In this document: in pieces, positions 50,171 through 60,954 of the stretch
Position numbering within the stretch: position 1 is the stretch's first letter
How the letters are laid out: every line of letters begins with the position of its first letter
DNA from: Lepeophtheirus salmonis
Taxonomy: Eukaryota > Arthropoda > Copepoda > Siphonostomatoida > Caligidae
Assembly: GCF_016086655.4 (NCBI RefSeq)
Contig: NC_052137.2
Coordinates: forward strand, 37,840,007-37,904,006
Length of the DNA stretch: 64,000 nt
Direction of reading: 5' to 3'
Program-made: the position numbers and the translations under genes
The notes under the pieces: model-generated
Told to the model about the DNA's origin: nothing
Seen by the model: the letters and a program-made list of their open reading frames with translations, nothing else
Database searches by the model: none

Positions 50171-50229
50171 TTGTGGAATTCCATGTGAATTATACACCCT
50201 ATCACGACATAGTCATCACCGATTTTAAT

Positions 50230-51276
50230 CATTCTTAGTCAGCGTGTTTATCCTAATAAAACAACGCTATGTCAGAAATTTAAAACTTGTACGAGCAAAA
50301 GGAGTCCCTATGGTATTTTCAAAGGATCCTCAAAATTCAGTGGGACACCACTCCACTCAAACTCAACTGATTTCAAAAATATTTCCTTCAAAATACTTAC
50401 AAGAGCATGCTCTTTAATTGAACTTTTTGTTAGAAAAATAGCATTTGTGCGAAATATAGCAAGAAAACATTATTGCAAAATATTAAAAACGGCGCCCCAG
50501 CAGCCAAGTTGTAAGTTCGATTTTCCAATTTTTTGTTAAAGTTTTAACCTATTTATATTCTATAAATATGCATCAAGCTGGGCGGGATCTAAAATAAATC
50601 ATCTTCATTTAGGCCTATAACTGGAAAAGGTCATATTTGCCATAATAGTAAAATTATTTACTATATTTTTTGAATAAAATATTTAAATCCGTCCGGTACA
50701 TTTTCTTCATAACTCTTGGATTGTATAAATATTCAATACCATGTCACATACTTGGATGTAAATCATTCATTATGCAACATTCTCATTCATATTTTAGATT
50801 AAATATTTCATTATTGGGTAATTATAGGACAGTAATATAAATCTAGCTCAACTTGATCATGATACAAGCGATTACACCATGCAAAATAATATTTTTCTAT
50901 TTTCCTTGCATAAGTACCTTTACCCTAAAACTTTCAATTAAATTAATCAATCAATATTGCAGATTATCGTAAAAATTACTGCCTATGCATTACTATTTTT
51001 TTTTTTTTTGAGTTATTTTCTATGGTTCAATTTTTATGTTCAACAAATCAATTTAAATTTACTATTGACATCAAAATAAATTTTATATAACTAAAAAAAC
51101 TATATATAAGTCTAACTCACACATTTTTATTTTTTGTATAATAAATCACTTTGAGTGTTTCGTTTGAGTAATTACCACTCACTGATTTTCTAACGTCTTC
51201 CAAGGCTCCTCATTGGATTAAAAGATAATGAAATGTAACAAATAATCAAGGTACATACTTATTTCCAAATTTTTAG
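50230..51276. other. AT-rich stretch, nothing recognised
   Basis: Only the block near 50640-50720 (atttaaatccgtccggtac) stands out, as a diverged partner of 35540-35600. Confidence 0.4.
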
Positions 51277-51423
51277 GGAAAATATAAATTTAACACGGAC
51301 CATGAGTGCGGAGAAAATTTAGAGTGATTTCATTGTTCCATCTGTAAAGATTGTTACTACAAGGAAGAGCACCATTGGCTGTTAAATCACATTGTTACGC
51401 AACCTTTAAGTAATCCAGAGTAG
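51277..51423 (+). pseudogene. Cys/His-rich coding-like relic
   Basis: After a splice-acceptor-like ccaaatttttag the frame gives GKYKFNTDHECGENLE, a TGA at 51325-51327, then FHCSICKDCYYKEEHHWLLN and HIVTQPLSNPE before TAG 51421-51423. The spacing HC-x2-C-x2-C...H-H...H resembles a small zinc-binding finger such as those in transposases and nuclear proteins. The in-frame stop argues for a relic. No family could be named and neighbouring exons were not seen. Confidence 0.3.
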
Positions 51424-53439
51424 ATTTCTTATGAACAGTCAATTAAATTATCTACTCGGCTGCGTTGCTCTATTTATGAACTCTGAGTAATACATCAGTT
51501 TCAAGCATATATGCAAGAAAATGCCACACTTTTAGCTACATAAAAGTCCACTTCGTGGCCGGTTAGATTTAAAAATACTTTTCCGTGTTGGCATTGACTA
51601 CCAAGTCGTCTAAAAAGTTATAAATTATTTTATAATTCCAAAAGTTGCATTGTTAAATATAATAAGTTGGCACTAGAGCAAATATAATTTGATGATATCA
51701 TAGCAACTGAATTTGCAGATAATAGTGAAGGAGTAGTTAGAGAGATTGCCATTTTTTTATTATTAAAAGACCCGGGATGTCGAATCATCGACTATTAAAA
51801 TACTGATCCCAACCCTGAGAAGTAAATTGTATTACAAAGTCTGTAATGTCAAAAAATTCACTTTTGGTTTATATAAAAAATAATCAATAATTATTTCTAG
51901 AAAAATAACCAATTTACTATTACGTCAAATATGACATTTTCCATTAATATGACTAAGTGAAAATGATTTTATTGAGATTCCACTTTTTTGTTTGCATACC
52001 TATAAAGTATGAGTAATTCTTACAAAAAATTGGAAAAATTGAACTTGGAGCTTGGCTAGAGCGACATTTTTAATAATTCATTATAATGTTTCCATGTTAT
52101 TTTTTGATAAATGTTTTAAATGAAAGTACTTGAGAAAGTAAGAAAGTATTTGAAACAAACATTTTCGAAATCAATTGACTTTGAGCAGAGCTGTATTCTA
52201 CTCAATTTCCTTGTAAAATGGCCAAACTTTGAGGAACTCTCAAAATTACCCTGGTGCTTGCATAAGTATAAAATTTCAGACATAGTTGTTCCATTGTTAA
52301 AATAAACATTAAACCCCCTTACCAAAAGTCATCGGTGTACACGTGATATGGAATGCATCAATTTCTTGATAAGATTTGACTGGCTCTTTTTATCCTAACT
52401 TAGATGTTAGTGTCAAATATTTTTTGTCAAAAGCTTCTCAAAAAATAGAAAGACCTATTGCAGTAAAGAAGGACTCAAGGATAATAATGATAAAAAGGGA
52501 GAAATACATAGTTGCGAAATGATTGCGTAAGCACTTTAGTTGACCCACCTTTAAAATATTTTTTATACAAGCAAATAATAAGAAAATATTGTTTTTCACT
52601 AATAATGCAATTTTGCTATTAATTCTGAAGTATTCTGATGGGTATACCAATATTATTGTAGCTATGTAATGTGCCTACTTTAAAAAGACTTGTAATATTC
52701 TATTTGTATAATGTATACCTTAATTGAAGTTATAAGTTAAATAAAAAGTTGATATTTATTAAAAATGTATATGTATGTTAATATAAAACACTATTTCAAT
52801 GGAGTCGTACAAGACTCCATAAAAAGATGTAAGGAAGTTAAATGCTAATTAAATAACATCCGTGGCATATGTGTTCTTATACATTCATAAATATTTATTA
52901 ATGTCATTATTTATGTCAAGCCAATACTAATGCGGAAGGAAGAAATACATACAAGGATGGAGCGGGCCTACTCTTGTAATTTTAACGTCTTATAAAGCTT
53001 CAAAAAAGTAATTCTACTCAACATATATATTTATAAGTTCCTTTAGATATAAAGTTATTGTAAATTTAGAAATTCATTAAAAAATATGGAACATAACATA
53101 CTTTTTTAGCTTTTTTTTTGTTACATCTACTAAAAGAATGTCAAAACTTGTAATTTATGGCAAAATTGTGTCTTAATTTGTTGAACCTAATGGTAAATCA
53201 TACCAAAAGATTGAAAATTGAACTAAATAATACTCACTCCAGAGTTAGTGTTTCCTTAACTTTTTTGATTCAGAGTACTTTTCAAATCTGTATAAAATAT
53301 CAAGAAGTAAATGTTTTACTTGTAAAGCCTTTAAAACCACAAATCAACTTCAATTGAGAGAGAAAATGGGAATGTGATTCATCATAAAGACAAATGCCCT
53401 ATCCTGACAAGGCTGGATGAGAGGGATATAAGTAGTGAT
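51424..53439. other. AT-rich stretch, nothing recognised
   Basis: No gene or boundary supported. Two overlapping, opposite 60-70-codon frames at 52116-52325 are mirror images of each other and lack family features. Confidence 0.4.
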
Positions 53440-53860
53440 GAGTATCGTGTGTATTTTGGGCATGTTAGAAAATGGAAAATCAATAATCTAAGCCTGATAA
53501 TTTGAAGAGTGTTTTGTAGGAGAGAAGCTTACCTTTCATGACGTCTCATTCAATCAGCTACAATCACCTGTGACAAGGAAGGAGGTGGAGAAGAAAATAA
53601 GGAAAACATAGGCAAAAATTACTCCGATGTCGATCTTCAGCTCTACTCCAAGTCCAGTAAGGACTTACAATTATAACTCCACAACAAATCATCAAGGTCT
53701 TTTATGAGCATACCCGAATATTCAATCAGGGGTTGAATAAAAAAGAATGTAGTAAAAAAGTAAGTTCACTGCTCCCAAAATGGAGTAATAATGCCAATAG
53801 CTGAGGAATTGAAAATTCATTTTTCATATCAGCAATTCCAAAGATGGGGGACAGCTAAAA
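53440..53860 (+). repeat. Dispersed repeat D copy 2
   Basis: Carries tcatgacgtctcattcaatc, agctacaatcacctgtgaca, aggcaaaaattactccgatg, aaggacttacaattataact and tcttttatgagcat in the order seen at 15120-15620. It extends further 3' with ccaatagctgaggaa and atcagcaattccaaagatgg, shared with 63180-63250. Confidence 0.7.
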
Positions 53861-56389
53861 ATATAAGACGATTTGTATCGCTATAGATAAGTATGTCTTG
53901 ATCCACGATCGTCAGCCACTTATTTTTTTACTTGTTCTGGATGTAAAATAAGCTTGGAAGGTGTGTTTGCACCAATAAGTTGTAAAAAAAGACTAACAGA
54001 ATTCAACAGCTATCGAAATGGATCCAATGTTCAGTTCCATGTCTAAAAATATCCTTATTCTTTTATTTCTACTAGTTACTGCTCTATTGTCATTGACCAG
54101 TCTCTAGCAGGGATGGTACTAGGAGTTTTTCTTGAATATAAAACACCGCCCCCACCCCTACTGATATCCCAATTTTTCCGACGGACAATGATTTTTCCTG
54201 AAGCTAAGTAAAATATGTTCCTTAGAGTAACACAAAAATAGCATACTATCAAAAAAGAACCCAAAGTACTAACAGTTTTTCTTTTCTCATCATACAACTC
54301 TTAATTTTTTGTAAAAGAAAATCAAAAACAATTTGTACTAAAATTGGTTGTGATTAATTAATAAATTTTTGTTTTTTATTACAGAAAAATTATTTGTTAA
54401 TTCTTTATGCTAATTAAATACAATAGATTTCATTTTTAGTTATTAACTGTTGGAAAATTAAAATCGATTGTTCAAAAATTCACTGTTTCTATGTATATTG
54501 TGAAAATAGTTCGTTTGTTCTAGATATTTTTTAATTAACTAGATTTTTATATTTTTGAGACATTTCAATTAAATACAAAATAGAAATGGTGGGAAAGGCA
54601 TATAAAAGCAAAACAAAAGCTCTAAATCCTTGGAATAAAAATATTCGTTAAAAAATAATCAACAAACTAATCTTTAAAAAAATACGGCTTAAGGTTAAAT
54701 AAAACAAGAATTATAATATTCTACAATATTCACTAAGCTTTAGTGTAAATTTGTCCTTTTATTCTCATCGTATATAACACACAATGGATTTTTATATATT
54801 AACACTGATCTTCCAATTTTTGTGCTATAAAAAGATTATAAACCATCCATATTGAGTTAACAACGGAAGGTAATACGCTAAGGTAAGAATTTTAACTTTC
54901 TTAAATAAATAGTTTAAAACCGAACATTCCCAGAATATTCAGTCCGTGGTTTCGGTTATTCTTTATAAAAATCTCTCCATCTATCTGACTTGAAGAGTTC
55001 CAGTAAGTTTTCTATGTATGAACTAATTCTCTGCAGACATTAAAATATTCTTAAAAGTACTGATACATCCACAAATGTCTCTTTTAATTCTCCGCAGGCT
55101 TTAGATCATCCTTAAAATGATCCAAAGTTAGAATTTGAGATCACTTTCTAAATAACGAGACCGGCACCATTGAAATCCTCATTCTAAAGGGAACAGTTGG
55201 ACACTGTACACAGTCTGTACCTACTCTTCCCAATGGAGCAGTTACATTTGATTAATAAGAACATTGCAACATCAGTAGTAATATCCTAACCGTTAGTTTT
55301 CACCTCTAGAAGATAAATACATTCTATTACTGCTTTTTCAAAGTTTTTTGAGAGCTCATTTCTAGCCTTCATAAAACAAAAAATAATTTTGAAGGATACT
55401 AACATAATTTCCAGCGCAAGGACCCTCTAAGTCGTCCTCACCCTACTTTATTAGATGATCATTCCCTAACAACCTCCTCACCAAATCGTCTATACATGAC
55501 CGAATAAAGATTAAAGGCCCTCAAAACAAATAAAAAAGTCATTGACTGAAAGACTCCAAAAGTTTATTGGAATATTGAAGTCTTTTTAGCAATGAGTTTT
55601 TTCTTCTTCCTTAGTTCAAAATAGTAGTTTAACTATAAAAATTCTGATATAAGTTTCTATATGAAAGTGATTACACGGTATAATAATATAGGCATTCCAA
55701 GATATTGTTTTATCCCACATATGACGTGCAAACAAATTGAGAAAAATGGTGATCAACAATTTATGATCCATTTTAATATTATTTCAACTGCAACAAATAT
55801 TAATAACGAGCTGTAGTACCCGACATTGCCCTGAGTTATTAGGAGATGTCAAACAGACAAGCTTTGCCTAAAAATATAAAAGATAACTACCCAAGAAATC
55901 CTAGTTGCTACTCAACGTTTTTCATGAGCACACTCATACTTAGTTTTCATAGATGACAGATATTCTCTCCTCAAGAATGAAAGAATAATAAACATAGTTT
56001 GAGGAAATAATAATAATATGACGTAATGACTACTTTAGTCTCTATAGCGTTTTCTGGCTGAGCTGCAGCTGCACACGCTTGATGATACATGCACAACGCT
56101 TGCAAAGTTTTATTAATACAGCTGCAATGTTATTTCTTAGTTCAAAAATATTGTATACATCAGGGAGCACTATATGCAGTTTTATCCTGTATACATGCTC
56201 AAAGCTATAAATATAAAACTTCTTGATGATTCTTTCTCAAATATCTTTGCTCGGACACATCGGAGAAGTTAATGTATCGTCGGGAGCATAAATTTGCAAA
56301 AAAATGTGCAGCAGTGAAAATGATAAAAAAAACAAAAAACATTAATGATTCAGTTTTTTTTTGGTAATTTGAAGGAGAGAAGAAATTGA
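53861..56389. other. Mostly AT-rich, with a small repeat D fragment
   Basis: 55885-55960 has gataactacccaagaaatcc followed by a tgagcacactc block like the centre of repeat D. The minus strand over 55120-55400 has protein-like but broken frames (KARNELSKNFEKAVIECIY) that I could not identify. No gene is supported. Confidence 0.4.
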
Positions 56390-56884
56390 ACATACACAAA
56401 CTCATTATAATTAGTTAATACAACCCCCATTGGTCACCAGGACGCCCTGGAAACGCATGCAAAAAGGATTGCACACTCTAATGATGTAATGAGTTCAAAT
56501 TTGTGTTACTGGTATCCAAAGCTTTCTTCTCGATTTACCACCCCAAGTTGTAGTCCAGAGGGTTCATATCATGAATTAAATTTTACTTAGGAAACCTATT
56601 TGCAGGACTTTCATTTAAGTATTTCCCCTTCTTTAAAAAGTTTCTAAGCCTTGAAGATATCATATTTCCTTAACTGAGCTCCCGACACGTAGAAGTGTTC
56701 CCACAATTTCACATTTTCCATCGTCATTCATGATAAACATAACTTGATAGGGAAGACAATAATAAGAATACCAAGTCAAATAGTTTAGCTTATAAATGGT
56801 TGCAGATTTTTTTAGATTCAATCACTTAATCGTGAGATATGAAACTTTTAAAGACTTTCTCTTGTATTCATGCAACTCCGGGTA
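56390..56884 (-). mobile_element. Worn mariner, lineage B, copy 2
   Basis: The right end tcatgcaactccgggta (56868-56884) matches the lineage B inverted repeat. The minus strand then gives MNDDGKCEIVGTLLRVGSSV followed by KEI and a stop (compare VDMVATLLRAGRPVKEI in copy 1). After the deletion come the DNA words for NPLDYN and IEKKALDT in broken frames, and FPGRPGD near the end. The order and the apparent deletion point agree with 46421-47127. The left inverted repeat is not recognisable. It is much older than copy 1, judged by stops and divergence. Confidence 0.7.
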
Positions 56885-57331
56885 TATGTATATTTTGAAA
56901 TTACAAAAGAGTCAAATTAATGTCTGAATGATTTTCTTTGACATGAAAAAGACCCAAAATACACATATTATGTGAAAAAAGTTTCTTAATTATTTTTCGA
57001 ATGAACTTAGAAATAAAGTAGTCAAATAATATCAGGTTCTTTATTCACTCCCAAATTATTATTATTTAAGACTCTTAACATAATAAAAAAAACATTATTG
57101 GTATAATATAAGTACATTAAGTATTCATTCTGAGTTATTTGATTTATAAAGTAGGTGTATAACTTCATACAACGGGTATTCCGCTTGTACACTTGATTGT
57201 ATTTTCTATTAAAGTGTGTACTTTAAAAAATCCGTTATATACTGTTGAGAATACATATAGGATTTGTTGCAGTTAAATGCACATAATAACTGAACTAGAC
57301 CGTTAATATGCATAATAGCACGCCACGCAAC

Positions 57332-57540
57332 ACAACCCGTGGACCGGGATATCAACCCGGACTATAGTGGATAGCGTCTCTGATTATATGAGTTGGCGGT
57401 GGGTTCCAATCCGTTAGGTAGTTGTACTGGCACGAAAGACAACCCGTGGGCTGAGATATCAAACGGGGTTACAGTGGATGGTATCCCTGATTGTAATACA
57501 TGAATTGACGATGGATGCTTACTCTTATCAAGCCGTGTGA
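57332..57540 (+). repeat. Two tandem ~107-bp units, array 1
   Basis: acaacccgtggaccgggata at 57332 recurs as acaacccgtgggctgagata at 57439, each followed by agtggat-like, ctgatt-like and gatgg/ggtgg-like blocks at matching distances. The unit resembles the ~108-bp unit at 59.6-60.05 kb (gacccgtgggtcgggatgta). The segment tagtggatagcgtctctgat followed by gggttccaatcc mimics tRNA A and B boxes, but no cloverleaf pairs well. Confidence 0.6.
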
Positions 57541-57730
57541 GCAAGTTGCATATCCCATGAGCCGAGCATCCATTTGTGTCTGTGGAAAGGGTCTCGGAGG
57601 AAAAAGTGGAATTTATGATTGTCATGATTTTCCACATTCACTATCTTTTTCAGTTATTATGCACATAATTGGTCTTGTTCAGTTATTTTGCATATGACCT
57701 AGTTTTTGGGTACATTAATGGTCTTGTTTA

Positions 57731-57768
57731 GTTATTATGCGTAATAACTAGTTATTACGCATAATAAC
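57731..57768. repeat. Perfect 38-bp palindrome
   Basis: gttattatgcgtaataact (57731-57749) is followed without spacer by its exact reverse complement (57750-57768). Each half is itself nearly self-complementary (gttatta tgc gtaataac), so a cruciform or cloverleaf-like fold is possible. gttattatgc-like words recur nearby at 57275 and 57655. Confidence 0.9.
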
Positions 57769-57989
57769 GGATTTCTTACTTTGACTGCAACATATATGTA
57801 CTTTTCTTAAATATATTGTGATATTCGGGAAAAAATAACAAACCACTTGATTAATTTAATAAAAGGACAAGATAAATGTATATTAAAGGAGGAAGAACTA
57901 CATAGTCCTATTTCCTGGAAAGAATATAATTATGTGGAGTTGTTAAAAATAAGAACTACCAGTATGTACAATAAAATAAACCCAAAATT

Positions 57990-58116
57990 AGTGTGGTAAT
58001 CTTGAGAACTTGAAGAATGTTTGAGAGAAGAGCAGGGCAGCTGTCATGCCATTTCATTAAATTAGCTGCCAGTAGCGATGTTGAAAAGTATATTTAAATA
58101 AGTTTTTGTTTCTGTC
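57990..58116 (+). repeat. Dispersed repeat D, 5' part
   Basis: cttgaagaatgtttgagaga, tcatgccatttcattaaatt and agctgccagtagcgatg match the beginning of repeat D at 15120-15240. The repeat stops where mariner lineage C starts, and its continuation was not found after the mariner. Confidence 0.6.
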
Positions 58117-58118
58117 TA

Positions 58119-59333
58119 CCGGGCCGTGCAGAATTATTTACCGATTTTTGTTCAGAACATATTGCAGACAATAATGATATTTCGAATGACTTGAGAAACA
58201 CTTATTCATACATTTTTAGAATAATAAAATAGTTTGTTATCAAATTTAATCAATTTAGCCACCATTTGACTCAATGACACTGGTCAGGCGACGTCTGAAG
58301 CTGCCATAGACTTGCTGGATGTAATCGGCGTCCATGGAGGCCCAGGCCTTGTTGACAGCAGCCTTTAAGGCATTTATATTCTTGTATCGTTTTTTGCAGG
58401 CCTTGGTCTCCACGTGCACCTAGATAGAGAAGTCTAGTGGATTCAGATCTGGGCTGTGGGGGGGCCAGTAGTCCTTGGCCTAAAGTTCATGTTGTCCTTG
58501 AGCCACTCCTGAGCTTTCTTGGAAGCGTGGGCGGGTGCTCCATCTTGTTGAAAACCCCAAAGAGAGTTGCCGACTATGGATTTGATCCACGGAAGGACCT
58601 TGGCTTCATGGCTTTCCCGTTGGAGGCCACGAGACCCAACATCATCACCGAAGCAGGGTGCTTTGTTGTTGCCACATAGCAGTGCTTATCTTGCACATCT
58701 CCAAAGCTCACGACACGGTCATTTTGCCTGTTGAAAACAGGATCGACCGTAAAAGTTTTCTCATCTGAAAAAATGATGATGCGTCCAGATGAGCTATTGA
58801 TATCATTCAAGATTTTCTGGAACGCTCAAGTCTGACTTCTCGCTGACGTTCAGTTAGCAGAGGGTGTTCATTACGCCTCAGGGACTTTCCTCTAGCCCTT
58901 TTCAATGCCCTTGAAACAGTTGATCTCGACGTTCCCATCTTTCTGGCCATGTCGGCAATGGACCTGTTGGGAGTCCTCTTGAACACTGTCTTTACTTGCC
59001 TTGTTGAGACAGTGGGCTTTCTGACAGCCCCAGGGGAATGCTTGAGATCACCCCCAGCCTCCAAGGGCTTGGAAACGTTGTGAATTGTCTTCAACGGGGC
59101 CCCAACCTGTTTCTTAATGTTGTTATGAAGCACTCCCACTCGAAGGAGGGCTGCAATTTCGATCCTCTTTGTTTCCTGATTGGACATGGTCTCACGTGTG
59201 GAAGTTGTTACGCTCTCACAGGAAGGATTTTTGTTTATTTTAATAGTAACAATACGAAACAATGAGATTGGTTGCCACCAAACTTCTTAAAAAGTATATT
59301 TACATCATCGGTAAATAATTTTGCACGGCCCGG
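58119..59333 (-). mobile_element. Near full-length mariner, lineage C
   Basis: A 1.2-kb element with TA on both sides and ~28-bp inverted repeats (ccgggccgtgcagaattatt against ccgggccgtgcaaaattatt, then taccgat in both). The minus-strand transposase probably starts MSNQETKRIEIAALLRVGV at 59187; HTH1, a linker (AVRKPTVS), HTH2 (RSIADMARKMGTSRSTVSRA) and LERSRKS follow. A frameshift at about 58808 leads to IIIFSDEKTFTVDPVFNRQN (first catalytic D) and VMMLGLVASNGKAMKP. Past another break come QQDGAPAHASKKAQEWLKDN (second D), a further frameshift, WPPHSPDLNPLDFSI (third D), a stop in place of the following Trp, VHVETKACKKRY and FRRRLTSVIESNGG. All three acids are present, with 36-37 residues between the second and third. 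Frameshifts and stops make it inactive. Confidence 0.88.
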
Positions 59334-59606
59334 TATTTTGAAGAAGCTAATAAAATTTATATGAAATATGCAACTGTGTAGGTCGAATATTATTAAATGG
59401 GATCAAAAATTATAATGTCAGTTCATATTAGACCGTTACTTGTTGCTGTAGTCATCCTCATATACCCACATTTTATCAAGTTCATTCAAATTGCTTACCT
59501 TTTTGGGTTGTATTTTAATATTAAAAAAAACATCTGTACCCTCGGATTGCAAAGGAGCTGCATGACGGCCAGAAACCACCACAAAAATTACACCTACCAT
59601 TACATA

Positions 59607-60050
59607 GCCCACCAATTATAATACCCCAAAAAATTCAATCCCTTCAGTTGTGTGAATAGCGAAGGTGCTTGATGCTCAATGAAGCAGTGGCATATGACCC
59701 ACATTTTCAAACAGCAGTTTATTTGTACAACCCAAGAGGGGGTGTTATAGGATATTGAAAGGGGTCCTTGATGGTCAAAGAAGTGGCGGTGGTGATGGGC
59801 AATGATACACTTCTTGAACATGTTGTTCTTTTGTACAACCCTTGGGATGGGATGTATTATATGATAGTAGAATGGGTCCTTGTAATTCAGGATAGCGGCA
59901 GCGATGGATTTTGATCCTCCTTGTGAATAAGTGGTTATCTAATGTGACCCGTGGGTCGGGATGTATTATAATATATTCAAAAGGGTCCCTGATACTCAAA
60001 ACAGTGGCGGCGATAGATTTTGATCCACCTGCAAAACCTGTTGGTCCAGA
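59607..60050 (+). repeat. Tandem ~108-bp units, array 2
   Basis: About four diverged units. Matching anchor words start at 59724 (tgtacaacccaagagg), 59832 (tgtacaacccttggga) and 59943 (tgtgacccgtgggtcg), spaced 108 and 111 bp apart, and each is followed by a gggtcc..tgat block and agtggcggcgat or its variant. A worn unit precedes them. The minus strand stays open for 103 codons across the units (60086-59775), which is probably a result of the repeat having low stop density, not evidence for a gene. Confidence 0.7.
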
Positions 60051-60151
60051 TATGTTTTGCAAAACAAAGTGAGTCTCTGTTGACAATTTCTTATCATACT
60101 TTAGTTTGATTGTTGGAACATAATATAAATTTCAATAAAAATGTACTAGAT

Positions 60152-60555
60152 CCGTGATGTCTAGCCTTTTAATGTAATGGGATGCATTGTCATTTGAAAT
60201 ATTTTAATGGGACGCAGAGCCTATTAAGTTAAATTTCTTGAAAAATGGCTTTATAAAACAAAACTATTAAATACAAATTTATTTCAATTTTAGACCAAAT
60301 ATAAATCAAGGACAAAACTACTTCTTCAAGATTGTTTAAAAAAGCTAAACTGGCAACCCTATTAGAGTTTCAGAAAATACGAGATACTGTCAAATATTTT
60401 TCAATGCTTGTAAGTATTATGAGCGTTCTATAAGTTTTGATGATATTGCGACATTTTTGCTAAAAAATACTACTTTCAGTGAGAATGAGTAGTTGGCCAC
60501 ACTAAAACATTCGGCGGGATAAATGATACCCCGACCCCCAGGTTCTACATTCCTG
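60152..60555. mobile_element. hAT-like short element with 7-of-8 target duplication
   Basis: The left end ccgtgatgtctagcctttt and the inverse of the right end (caggaatgtagaacc) are imperfect inverted repeats of the hAT type. The flanks are tactagat (60144-60151) and cactagat (60556-60563), an 8-bp duplication with one mismatch, as expected for hAT insertion. The subterminal atttgaaatattttaatggg resembles a widespread hAT-derived repeat. There is no transposase. Confidence 0.55.
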
Positions 60556-60780
60556 CACTAGATTATCAAACTGCTTGCTATAAAATTGTATCGTAATCAA
60601 ATCCTTAATGATAAAATTGCTTGGAATAAATTGTTTAATAATCAAATTATTCTCATCATTATTTTATCTGACATTGTAAATTAAGTTGAAATAACCATTG
60701 GCCACTCTATTTGAAGTTTTATAGATTGCCCGTAACATATCTATATATATATAAATAAGAAGTAACAATACCAGGTATGT

Positions 60781-60954
60781 CAGGGGCGTCCCCTCAATTA
60801 TATGGATATATTGTATTTGGAAAATTAAAAATTTTGAAATTTTTTTCATAAATCCATATCTATTCACTAAAGATTAAATTTTCGAAATTTTTTCCCACCT
60901 AATTTGGAGGGGGAAGCTACATCCCCTTCAGCCCACCACCTGCGTACGCCACTG
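60781..60954. mobile_element. 174-bp MITE-like element
   Basis: Starts caggggcgtcccctca and ends with the inverse of cagtggcgtacgcaggtggt. CAGNGGCGT ends are typical of many short hAT-like elements. The flanking 8 bp (aggtatgt and tatctaca) do not form a clear duplication. Non-coding. Confidence 0.5.

Larger units (their letters stand above)
57240..57810. mobile_element. Possible element with inverted ends, tandem units and a palindrome
   Basis: The left side has gttgcagttaaatgcacata near 57264; the right side, on the other strand, has gttgcagtcaaagtaagaaa near 57794. Words such as cagttattatgcacataa and ggtcttgttcagttatt recur on both sides of the central tandem units (57332-57540), and the right side ends in the 38-bp palindrome. 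It could be a foldback-type transposon, but the ends are only loosely supported. Confidence 0.35.

Noticed and set aside
54076..54297. 73-codon minus-strand frame with a GGGG stretch
   Set aside because: The glycine run comes from a C-rich tract typical of repeat ends; no domain.
55120..55440. Protein-like minus-strand segments
   Set aside because: Broken frames with no recognisable family; not enough to call a pseudogene.
58437..58679. 80-codon plus-strand frame
   Set aside because: It is antisense to the catalytic region of mariner lineage C.
59775..60086. 103-codon minus-strand open frame
   Set aside because: It runs across diverged 108-bp tandem units, so its openness follows from the repeat. 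There is no domain.
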